A stretch of DNA of 64,000 nucleotides. Source: Rhizophagus clarus (taxonomy: Eukaryota; Glomeromycota; Glomeromycetes; Glomerales; Glomeraceae). Where the stretch lies: assembly GCA_015698045.1 (NCBI GenBank), contig BLAL01000206.1:1116001-1180000 (forward strand). The letters run 5' to 3'. Below are positions 34,898 through 44,938 of this stretch, piece after piece (position 1 is the first letter of the stretch; each line of letters opens with the position of its first letter). Under the pieces are notes generated by a model. The model saw only the letters and a program-made list of their open reading frames with translations. It was not told the DNA's origin and made no database searches. A program made the position numbers and the translations under genes.

Positions 34898-35859
34898 GGC
34901 GAGTTTTAACTGAAACAGGTTGCGCGTGACTAAACTGATTGCGGCTTATTTATCGATCAAAATATTGTGATACGTTATACAGATCATTTATATTGATCAT
35001 TTAATGCGCCGTTTTCTTTCGTTTTCTTTCAAAAAAAAAAAAAAAAAATAATATCAATTATTGCTTTAGTCCTAAACCCCTTCAGCTTCTTAAAAGATTT
35101 TGCTGCACGTTAAGAGCCCTTGGAAATAAAAATATCTAATATATAAATGGCATTTGTTTATAAAAAACCACCGAGTTTTTATATTTTTTATATTATCTGT
35201 ATTCATGGGCACATTTTTTATTTTGATGTATGAAAAATTTTTTTTTATTGCAGTTTTCGAAATTAAGAAATTATGTCATGTGATTTTTGCATCGAAAATG
35301 TCATAATAATCACATGACACCTCGCAATCTCGAATTCTGAGTATTAATTTAGTAGCGGCTTAGCTGAATCCAGGAGGTAAATAAAAGAAGGGGGGCTTTT
35401 CCAAGAGACTGAATATAACCAGTTTTGTAATTTTATTTTTTTTTTTGGCTTAGCTCTAGTACAAAGATATTAGTAGGCTGAGCTTAATTGCTTTATAGAA
35501 AAAGGTCGCGGACTGTCTCATGACTTCCACCCGTTTCGGTTTATCCAATTTTAGGAGTTTTAGGTTACTAATAAATCTAGTTTTCTTAATCAAGTTGTTC
35601 AAATGCACAATGAGCGCTGTATCATCGTTACTATAAAAGGCAATTACGTAATGCGATTGTAAGCAAATGACGCCCATGTGCAACACTTTTTCTAGGAGCT
35701 GTGCCACTATTTTTTTTTAAATTACAAATTACTCCGTTTAGAAAAAAAACCGGCGTTGAATTTAATTCGTAGGGACCTCATGTATACTGCCGATCATTTC
35801 ACTACGTTATCTACAAAAGCACAGAACTTTCAATTTTTTTTTTTACGAAACTCTTGAAG
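34898..35859. other. Intergenic with a small inverted repeat at 35274-35319
   Basis: TGTCATGTGATT (35274-35285) and AATCACATGACA (35308-35319) are perfect 12-bp inverted arms around a 22-bp centre, a probable hairpin or MITE core. The minus ORF 35456-35707 starts with GTG and is not supported. The region ends at the kinase start at 35860. Confidence 0.4.
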
Positions 35860-38800
35860 ATGGGAAATTGTATTGTAAAACATAGAAAAAATAGTGAAGA
35901 TATTAATAAAACTAACCCTATAAACTTAAAAACCAACTCTGTAGACTTAAATTATGAATCAAATGATTCTAACGATTTAAATACCAAGGAATATGAAGGT
36001 AGATATAATATACTAAACAAGCTGAAATAACTGAAATTAATTATTTTTTTTTTTTTAAAAAAAAAAAATAATTAATATTACTATATTTTAAAATGATTTT
36101 CTACATCATAAACTAACGTTATTTTATATATAAAAATCATTCTGAATAATTCAGCTCGTAAGTTAATGTGTCATTTTACAATTTGAAATTACTTATTTTT
36201 GTAAATAATTATTAAATAATTCAATTATTGATTAATAATATAATAAATAGTTAGTAAGTTATCGATTATTTCTATTGATTTTTACTGTGTTTCAAACAAT
36301 TAAATTCTTTGCTTAAATAACTAATTATATTATAGATGGTAAGTCATAGTATTTGATTGTACTTTGATAGTCGTATATAATTCGAACTAATTGTGTTCTT
36401 TATTTAAATGTTTAGACTGTAAGTGAGATACTTAATTTATATACACTTTTATAATAATATTTGCAACTAACTAATGATCAATAATACTATAGGGTGTAAG
36501 TTATATTGTCTATGATTTTGTCAATTATATAAAAGTTTAAATTAATTAAATTCTTTATTTAATAATCATTTATAATACAGTTAGTAAGTTATTCATTTAA
36601 TTATATTATTACATTTATATAATATTTATCATATAATATAAACTACTAACTAAATTCTTCATTTAAATTTATTTATTAATTTATTTAGATGGCAAGTTAT
36701 AAATTAACTATTTTTTTTTTAATTTTATTATTAAACATTTATATAACTATTTTTTTTATTTAAAAAATTGTTTAATAATATAGAGAGTAAGTTATTCGTT
36801 TAATTTATTTATTTATATAATTTTAAATATAATTTAAACTAACTTATTTTGTAATTTATTTTTAGTCGGTAAGTTATGCGTTATCTATTTAATTATCATT
36901 AGATAATTAATGTAATATTCATTACTCATAGTGATGTATTGCTTTGGGCAATATTGTAATGCAAGCCAAATTTAAAATATGTGAAATTTAATGGGGTCAT
37001 TAGAATGGATTTTTATAGAAATGTAGAGGTCATGATACGAGTGACAAAGGAATAATATATACAATGAATAATACAAAAATTTCTCCAAGATCCTAATAAC
37101 TACCAATATATACATATAATTAAACTAACTAAATCTTTTATTTAATAATATACGTAGTTCGTAAGTTATTTATTTATTCTATTGCTACATGTTCGTATAT
37201 ATTCACGTATATTAATTTAAACAAACTTGTTTGGTAATTTATTTTAGTTGGTAAGTTATAAATTATTACTATAATTTACTATTATATACTTATAAATATT
37301 TATGATATAAACTAATTTATTCGCTAATGTATTCTAGATTGTAAGTTATTCATTTAATCCCATTTGTAATTTTATATAATGATTCAAACTAACTAGTTCT
37401 TTATTAAAAAATTATATATAGACGGTGAGTTATAAGTTATTTATTTAATCAATTATTATATGTTTATAATTATTTATGATTTAAACTAACTAAATCCTTT
37501 ATTAAAAATTATTTGGTAATTTATTTTAGATCGTAAGTTATAAGCTATATTTAATTTTTATGATACATATTTATAGTAATTTCTTTCATAAGTAAATCCT
37601 AAATTCCTTTTTTAAAAAAAAACAAAATTACTTAATATTATAGGATGTAAGCTATTATAAAATTCTATTATTATATATTTATATAATATTTATATACTAA
37701 TCAAATTCTTTAAAAAATTATTTGGTAATTTAATTTTAGTTGGTAAGTTTTAAAATACTTATAGATTTAATTCTACTACTATATATTGACTGGATATAAT
37801 TTAAATCGTTAAATTCTCTATGTAAAACATAAATTATACTAGTTCGTAAGTTATATATATTTTTATTTATGTGATTTATTTATGATTATATAAATTAACT
37901 AAATTCTTTATTAAAATTGTTTGGTAATTCTTAGATGGTAAGTTATAAGCTGTATATTCATTTGTTATTATATATGGTTTAAACTAACTAAGAATCTTTA
38001 TTTAATAAATTATTTGGCTATTTAGGGAGTAAGTTATTTATTTAATTTTATTTATTTGATATTAATTTATAATTTAACTAACTAAATTTTTTATTTAAAA
38101 AATCAATAATAATACGCTAGTTCGTAAGTTATTTATTTAATTTTATTATATTTATATATAAACATTAACTTATGATTCAAATAACTAAATTTTTTATTTT
38201 GAAAAAAAAAATTAAAAATACAGGAAGTAAGTTTTTTATTTAGTTCTATCATTATATGACTATATATGATATTTTTATAATTTAAATTAATCAAAATTAT
38301 TTATAATAAATTACTCAATAATATAGCACGTAAGTAATTCTATTATTGCATATTAATATTACATATAATTTAAGTTAACTAATTTCTTTATTTAAAAAAT
38401 TATTTAACAATATAGGGCGTGAGTTACTTATTTAGTTCTATTATTGCATATTGCATAATTTTACCTACTAACTAAAATCTTTATTTTAATAAATATAGGC
38501 GGTAAAGTTATTTATTTAATTCTAATAATTTACATATATAATTTAAACTAATTGAATTCTTTATTGAAAAATTATTCTATGATTTATTTTAGATGGTAAA
38601 TTTATTTAATTCTATTATTTTACATTTATGTATAATTATATATACTTTAACTAATTAAATCTTTTTACACTTTAGATGGTAAATTATTAAGTTATTTATT
38701 TAATTCAAGTGTAATATATTAATTTAAATTAACTGAACTCCTAATTTAAAAAAATTATTCGGTCGTTTTTTAGATTGTAAGTTACAAGTTATTTAATTTT

Positions 38801-40977
38801 ATTGCTGCATGTTTATATACAATTAACTAATTAACTAACCGAATTCCCTATTTAAAAATTATTCAACAATATAGACAGTAAGTTATTTATTAAATTTAAT
38901 ATTGCATATTTATAATATTTGCACATAATTTAAACTATACTAAATGCTTTATTTAAAAAATTTTTTGTATTTTGTTCTAGACCGTAAGTTACGAGCTGTT
39001 CATAACTCTAGTATTATTTATATAATATTACGTACAATTTACACTAACTGAATTCTTTTTTAAAAAAAAATTATTTGTTAATTCACTTAGATCGTAAGTT
39101 ACAAATAACTTAGTTAATTCTATTATATGTTTACATATAATTTAATTAATTAAATTCCTTGTTTAAAAAAATTATTTAATATCATAGCACGTAAGATTCA
39201 TATTACTTTTATTATTATATATTTATCATATTAAATGCATATAATAATTTAATCAACTAAATTCTTTATTTAAAAACTTAAATAATTATTTAATAATATC
39301 GATATAATAATATAGCTCGTAAGTTATTTAATGTTATTATTGCGTAATTGTATAATATTTACATATAATTTAAACTAACTAGATCAAATTCTTTATTTAA
39401 TAATATAGCATGTGAGTTATTTATTCAATTTTATTATTGATAGATATGTAATAATTATCTATAATTTTAATTAATTAAATTCTTTGTAAAAAAAAAAAAT
39501 ATTTGGTACTTTACTCAAGTTGGTAAGTTGAATTGTAGTTATTATATATAATTACACAAAAAACTAAGATTCATATGTTATTAAACTTTTATTTAAATTT
39601 TAGAGTAAGTATTAATATTATTTTATTTTAATAACAAATATTATATATATATATATATTTAATGATTTTTAATCATTTTAATTATAGATTTGGAGGAAGT
39701 GGAGACCCAGTTATGGATGATTTTATTACCGAAAAGAAATTAAAATGGATTCCTTATAATAAATTTAAAAATATTGAATATCTTGATGAAGGAGGCTTTA
39801 GTATTATATATAAAGCTATTTTGTCAGATAAGAGTAAAGATAAAGAAGTAATCCTTAAGCGTCTCAAAACTTTAAATGATAATTTAAATGAATTTTTGAA
39901 TGAGGTTTGTATGATAGATAATATAATACAAATGTTTGTTTTCTTTTTTATTTATTTTAATATATTTAATTTTATTTTTATAGTGGAAATATCATGAAAG
40001 TTGTTTAGATTCATATGAAATTATTAATTTACATGGATTTACAAAAGATCCAATTACTTCTAATTATATGGTGGTAATAGATTATGCGAATCAAGGTAAT
40101 TTAAGAAGAAATTTAACAAGAATAATCAAATATAATTGGAAACAAAAATTATATCTGTTGTATAAAATCATTTCTGGACTTCATGAAATACATAATCAAA
40201 ATCTCGTTCATTGTGATTTTCATGATGGCAATATTTTAAATCATAAGAATGAAGAATATAAAAAGAATAAAATGGATAAAGTTTATATTAGTGATTTAGG
40301 ATTATGTCAACCTATAAAATCTATTTTTAAAAAAGATAATATTTATGGTGTCATACCATTTATGGCACCGGAAATTTTACGAGGTGAACATTATACTTCA
40401 GCTAGTGATATATATAGCTTTTCTATGATTATGTGGGAATTTACATCTGGAGTTCCACCATTCAATAATAGAGCACATGACCTTGAACTTAGTGTAAGTA
40501 TTTGTAAAGGTGAACGACCTAAAATTGTTGAAAATACTCCGCAATGTTATGTAAATTTGATGAAAAAATGTTGGAATAATAATCCATTTGAAAGACCATC
40601 TGCGTCAGAAGTTTTAAAAATTATTGAAAAATGGATTTATGTTCCTTTCAAAATGGGAATTACAGATATTAGTGAAGAAATAAAAAGCAACGTTATGGAA
40701 TTCATAAATGCACCAACTATAAATAATGAACTTATTACTGAATATCATCCACAAGCGTATCGTACAAGTCGATTACTTAATTTTACTAGTAAAAAATTGA
40801 ATGAAATTCTAAATAATGAATATTTGGATGATGTTAGCACATTTAATGACACGAAGTCATTATTAGGTATGTAGCATATACAAAAAGAGTGATTTTTACA
40901 TAATTTTTTTTATGTAGATTAATTCACTTCGTTAAAATTTAGATACTAATACACATGAAAATACGGAAATTGATTAA
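35860..40977 (+). CDS. TKL-like kinase whose leader is split into 35 micro-exons
   Basis: Exon 1 (35860-35998) encodes MGNCIVKHRKNSEDINKTNP onward, a start typical for N-myristoylation plus palmitoylation. Then come 34 three-nt exons and one 1-nt exon (36155-39604), and larger exons 39688-39904, 39984-40866 and 40943-40977. The total is 1377 nt, 458 aa, fully in frame. The micro-exons supply residues 47-81; exon 39688 continues FGGSGDPVMDDFITEKK and WIPYNKF, matching the WTSGNEHIDKFI...WIPYDRL leader of the kinase at 1218. Kinase motifs: EGGFSIIYKA (115-124), K138 in VILK, HCDFHDGN (D231), DLG (D257), APE (281-283). Tail exon reads DTNTHENTEID. If the array were skipped the frame would hit a stop after about 19 codons, and no large leader exon is visible elsewhere. 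An alternative is that transcription starts near 39640 with ATG 39662, giving a shorter kinase. Confidence 0.75.
36155..39604 (+). other. Array of 34 three-nt exons and one 1-nt exon
   Basis: Each unit reads ...TAG|NNN|GTAAGTTAT.... Triplet starts: 36155 ctc, 36251 tta, 36336 atg, 36416 act, 36493 ggt, 36581 tta, 36689 atg, 36784 aga, 36866 tcg, 37158 ttc, 37248 ttg, 37338 att, 37422 acg, 37530 atc, 37644 gat, 37740 ttg, 37843 ttc, 37935 atg, 38026 gga, 38121 ttc, 38224 gaa, 38327 cac, 38416 ggc, 38499 gcg, 38593 atg, 38676 atg, 38774 att, 38875 aca, 38981 acc, 39091 atc, 39188 cac, 39316 ctc, 39409 cat, 39520 ttg; then a single a at 39604. Spacing is 77-128 bp except one gap of 292. Donors are mostly GTAAGT; three GTGAGT, one GCAAGT (36692) and a few GTAAAN also occur. 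Entered in phase 1, the triplets read without a stop (start ALNDWFNEIV, end NHPPPFE). Triplets are 43/102 G+C, far above the very AT-rich introns. Confidence 0.75.
36158..39687 (+). repeat. Tandem family of related introns
   Basis: The introns share one body plan: GTAAGTTATTTATTTAATTC at the 5' end, then TATTAT/ATATTTATATAAT, then an ACTAACTAAATTCTTTATTT branch-site block, then TTATTTAATAATATAG. They have diverged from each other but align end to end. The longer interval 36869-37157 contains an extra ~190 bp of unrelated sequence (from about 36925, with TGCTTTGGGCAATATTG) that looks like an insertion. Similarity of every intron suggests serial duplication of one intron unit. Confidence 0.75.
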
Positions 40978-42304
40978 TTGGATTTGTGGATTTTTTAAAT
41001 TATATGTTTTTTTTTATTAAAATTATTTAAACACCAAGTTTAGAGTGGTAAGATATTTTACAAATTTCTTGGTATGTAATTTAAATAATTTTATATGTTA
41101 TATATTAAATATACTGTATGAATTCACTTTTTCATTTATTTAAAATTATTTAAACACTAAGTTTAGAGTAGTAAAAATATTTTACAAGTTTCTTAGTTTG
41201 TAATTTAAATAATTTTTTATTTTATTTTATAATTTAAATATACTTTATTATTAGAAGGTATCATATAAAAGCTTCTTAATTCAAATACATATATCGTCTT
41301 AATAATTAAAAACATTTAAATTGTTTGAATTATTTTTCATTAGAGAATGTATAGCTATAAAATGACAATAACAATAAAAAAAAGTAGATAATAAATGTAT
41401 AATCCACTATCATCTGATTGGTTACAATAACAAATATTTATAAAGATCATTATACAAATTCTTAAAATTAAATTAATTTGGAGATTAGTGACCGAGCTTA
41501 ACATGAAATATTATAGGAGATCAGCATAGTAAATATGATCAATTTCAATCATATTAATTACTATGATTACATGATAAATCAATTGATGAAATTTTTTTGA
41601 AATAATTGAAATCTCAATAATTCCCGTTTTTTTATAAATTTAATTTGTGATCCGCGAGTTGAAGCACGCGGCACAATCGGCAGGTCTCTGAGCCGCACCG
41701 CACTAAGTAAATCCGAATTATGGTCAATAGTTTTTCACCTTAACCAATTCGCACATTCATCAATATTTATTTGTATAGATATTATTGATATGTCTTATAA
41801 ACAATTTATTTTTTATTAATGAACGAATTGAACTTTCTATCTTAAAGATCAAAATTACGCACTTCTATAAATGCAATCCCTTACCGGCCTTACGGAAGAA
41901 TTCACTTTGTTTTATTTTCTCACATACACCTAACAGAAAACTTTATAGGGGATGTCAATTTACTACTCGGTTAAAATGGTTAAAATATTTCATTTATCAT
42001 TTAACTTGCATTGAATGTCAAAGTTTTGATCTTTTAACGGGAAATGCCTCTAATAAATTTTTTAAACGGACTGAGCGTTAAATCAACATAGTTAAAATAC
42101 GAATTTATATAATAATATATACTACTAGTAAAAGTATTAATTTTCGTTTATATAAATGAATTACCACATAGCCAAATTTCATCGATATACTAACATATAA
42201 CGAGAACTATTCTTGCATTTTGAACTTATAATAAAAGATTATTCAAGTCTTATTGCGATTCCTCATTTCCACAATATTTCCACTAATAGTCTCTCCCTTT
42301 TCCT
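40978..42304. other. Intergenic; tandem duplication at about 41025-41250
   Basis: Two ~110-bp copies start at about 41025 and 41147. Each contains ATTATTTAAACAC(C/T)AAGTTT and TAATTTAAATAATTTT, and each is partly palindromic. 41650-41710 is a short GC-rich block containing GATCCGCGAGT, a word also at about 54089. The ORF 41785-42081 has a TTG start and is not supported. Confidence 0.45.
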
Positions 42305-42734
42305 CTATCTTTTTTTTTTACGGTTTATTCTCTCTTCTTCCGACAAAGTTTTTAATATTCTATTACTTGCATTATAAAAAAGTATATTAACAACCTTTTC
42401 GGCATCATCTACACCTATCTCAATATCCTTCTCATCAGTTTTCTTGAATTTGATCACGGGAGGAGTAAAATTAACGAAATTAATTTTTAAAATATCAAGA
42501 TCTTTATAATAAATGGGATCAATAGTAAAACATGGCATTCCTTGAGGACCAAATACATGTAATAAATTTGATATACAATATAATTCAACAGCTACTTTCT
42601 TGTCGTCACAGTCGTAAGATATTAGAAAATTATCGGCGATCTCATCACAATATTCTACAATATCTGGAGACATTTTTAATAAATAAATTTCCAAGTCATC
42701 CGTATCATGATAAAAACAAAAACTTATATCAGGC
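42305..42734 (-). CDS. Small DUF2283-like protein (5' end uncertain)
   Basis: The ATG at 42694 gives 129 aa, but the frame stays open upstream to a TATATTTAG acceptor (42735). The added residues PDISFCFYHDTDDLEIYLL complete a fold like DUF2283: a YHDTDxLEIYL strand, DEIADNFLISYDCDDK, then VAVELYCISNLL. Together they suggest the real gene has a short upstream exon that I could not place. A second half (FTIDPIYYKDLDILKINF and KKTDEKDIEIGVDDAEKVVN) is unfamiliar. DUF2283 has no known biochemical role, and the assignment rests on pattern only. The gene is isolated between intergenic stretches next to a transposon. Confidence 0.5.
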
Positions 42735-43538
42735 CTAAATATAGAAAAAGAAATACATATATTGAATAGGAGGATAAATGTTTAAATTTTATTATATAAT
42801 GTAACGCACCAGGATGTGAGACTTTCATTAACGCCGAGTATCTCGAATAAGTTTCGAAGAAATGGTCCTAGAATTTTTAAAGTGATTTAGTATGTAAAGT
42901 ATGATTGATTTGCTAAAGAGACTTAACTAAAAATTTATGATAGTTACTCCAAATACGACCATAATAATTAATATTTATCATGATTATTATACAAATTCCT
43001 AAGACAAGTTCAAACATAATGTAGAGATTTGAAAAAAAAAGTATTAAGTTGAGTAACTAATGATCAATCTCAATCGTATTAATGATCGTATTATGATATT
43101 ATGATTTATGATACATAATTGCTGCGGTTATCTTCAACATATTTTGATTTTTTGAAAAATTTTTTATTGATTGATTCTTGTGCTTTGATGGCAGAGTGGG
43201 CTTTAATTAATAATCTAATTAGATGATGAGTTCGTAAAACTATTTTAGTTCAGTTCATTGCATATTTACAAATTAAAATAAAATAGCGAAGAATTGTTAA
43301 CAAATTCAGAGTAATTTTATAATGCCTTAAAAAATCGCAAATCCTTTGGCCAAACGTGCAACATAATCTTGGCCAAACATCACGTAAAAAATTTCCTTTT
43401 TCACGTTTTAATAGCCGATGGAAAAGAGGTGCAATATGTTTGTTTTAGGCGTCCAAATGAATTACGCAAAAAAAAATGTTGTAGAACAATATGATATCTA
43501 GGGCCGTATTCCATGGGACTTTTTTGAGACAACATTTA
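42735..43538. other. Intergenic DNA up to the transposon boundary
   Basis: AT-rich; a missing first exon of the DUF2283-like gene may lie here. 43330-43420 has CTTGGCCAAACATCACG and related words that look like repeat sequence. No gene is supported. Confidence 0.35.
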
Positions 43539-43683
43539 TCGCCGGTTGCAGAATTTTGTGATCAACAAAAATAATCACGTGGTAAAAATAATTATGATTA
43601 TTATGATTATTTTTAGTTACGTCATCAACTCATAAGCGTATCTAGCCGCGTACCAATAGCAAAACTCCCTCATTTATTTAATT

Positions 43684-44825
43684 ATGCCAAAAAAACTTGG
43701 CGACGATTTATTGTGGCGTATTATATATTTGAATCATGCCGGAAAGTCTTCTGAACAAATAGCTTCTTTATTGTTCATTAGTAAAAGTATAATTGTAAAA
43801 ACATTAGCGAATTACACAAAATGGAATCATATAAGAAAATCTTCTATAAAGCAACAAGGTCGGCGTAAACTTTTAAATTATGGTGAAATGAAAGTAAGAA
43901 ATTATGGAAATATTATTCTTTTTACTAAATTTTTAATATTTTAATTTGGTAATTTTATTTTCAGGTTATACAAGAAATTATTCAAGAAAAACCCGATTCA
44001 TACCTTGATGAACTCGTAAAAGAAATAGAAAATAGAATAAATAAAACTATTTCTACTTCAACATTAAGCCGTTACTTAGATCATTGTGGTATTACACGTA
44101 AAAAGGTTTAAAAATTTACTTTATATGTATTGTTTAGTAAATTTATTTACTCGAGTTTCTTTATTAGTTAACAAAATTAGCAAGAGAAAAAAATGAATTA
44201 TTGTTTATTTCTAAAATAGGATCACAGTATAGGCCAGATCAATTAATATTTATAGATGAATCATCCAAAGATGAGAGAACTTTGAATAGAAGTTATGGGT
44301 ATTCAAATAGAGGGTGTAAACTTCAACACAATGTTATTTTTTTACGTGGAAAAAGATACACAATTTTGCCCGCACTGTCACTTGATGGATATATTGCTGT
44401 AGACATAATAGAGGGTAGTTGTAATAAAGAAAGATTTAAAGATTTTATTTTATCTAAAGTGGTATGATGAATTATTTTAATTTTTAATCTTTTTAAATAA
44501 ATATTAAAACTTTTATTAGATTCCCCAAATGTACCCATTTCCAGGTCCAAATAGTGTTCTCATAATGGACAATGCAAAAATTCATCATAACAATGATTTC
44601 ATAAATATCGTTCAAGAATTAGGCGGGAAAGTTGAATTTTTACCACCTTATTCTCCGGATTTAAATCCAATTGAGACTTCATTTTCTGTAATAAAATCAT
44701 GGATAAAAAGACATAGAGATTTTATGAAAAATTTTGATGATCCTATTCATGCTTTAATGTTAGCATGTGCTCAAATAACTTTAAGTGAGGCAATGGGATT
44801 TTTCTCTTGTTCTATTTACATGTAA
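43684..44825 (+). CDS. IS630/Tc1/mariner-type DDE transposase, four exons
   Basis: Exons 43684-43893, 43965-44106, 44181-44461 and 44520-44825 give 312 aa with all splice phases consistent. Residues 1-70 form a helix-turn-helix (KSSEQIASLLFISKSIIVKT) and 71-118 a second one (YLDELVKEIENRINKTISTS). The catalytic core has D143 (LIFIDESS), D228 (VLIMDNAKIHH) and E263 (PPYSPDLNPIET), a DD34E spacing. The conserved PYSPDLNPIE signature is intact. It cuts and pastes the element at TA sites in the nucleus. No stop or frameshift is seen, so it may be functional. Confidence 0.9.
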
Positions 44826-44938
44826 TATTTACAAATTTAATAAATAAACTTAAAATGTATTATTTAAAATTGATAATTTTTTTTATTCAAATTTAACAAG
44901 AAATGATATATACATATTTTGTAAATTACAAAAAAAAG

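Noticed and set aside
35456..35707. Minus-strand 83-aa ORF upstream of the micro-exon kinase
   Set aside because: It starts with GTG, has no recognised motif, and lies in the probable promoter of the kinase.
36155..39604. Reading the regularly spaced repeats as a CRISPR-like array or a plain minisatellite
   Set aside because: The variable part is exactly 3 nt, always bounded by AG and GT, richer in G+C, stop-free in the frame that links the flanking exons, and closed by a 1-nt unit that fixes the frame. A plain satellite does not predict this, and the genome is eukaryotic.
41640..41710. GC-rich block considered as a tRNA or small RNA gene
   Set aside because: I could not fold a cloverleaf or find both internal promoter boxes; the word GATCCGCGAGT also recurs near 54089, which suggests repeat sequence.
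41785..42081. 98-aa ORF (plus strand)
   Set aside because: It starts with TTG, has no domain and no splice context.
44323..44550. Minus-strand ORF across exons 3-4 of the Tc1/mariner transposase
   Set aside because: Shadow of the catalytic core exons.
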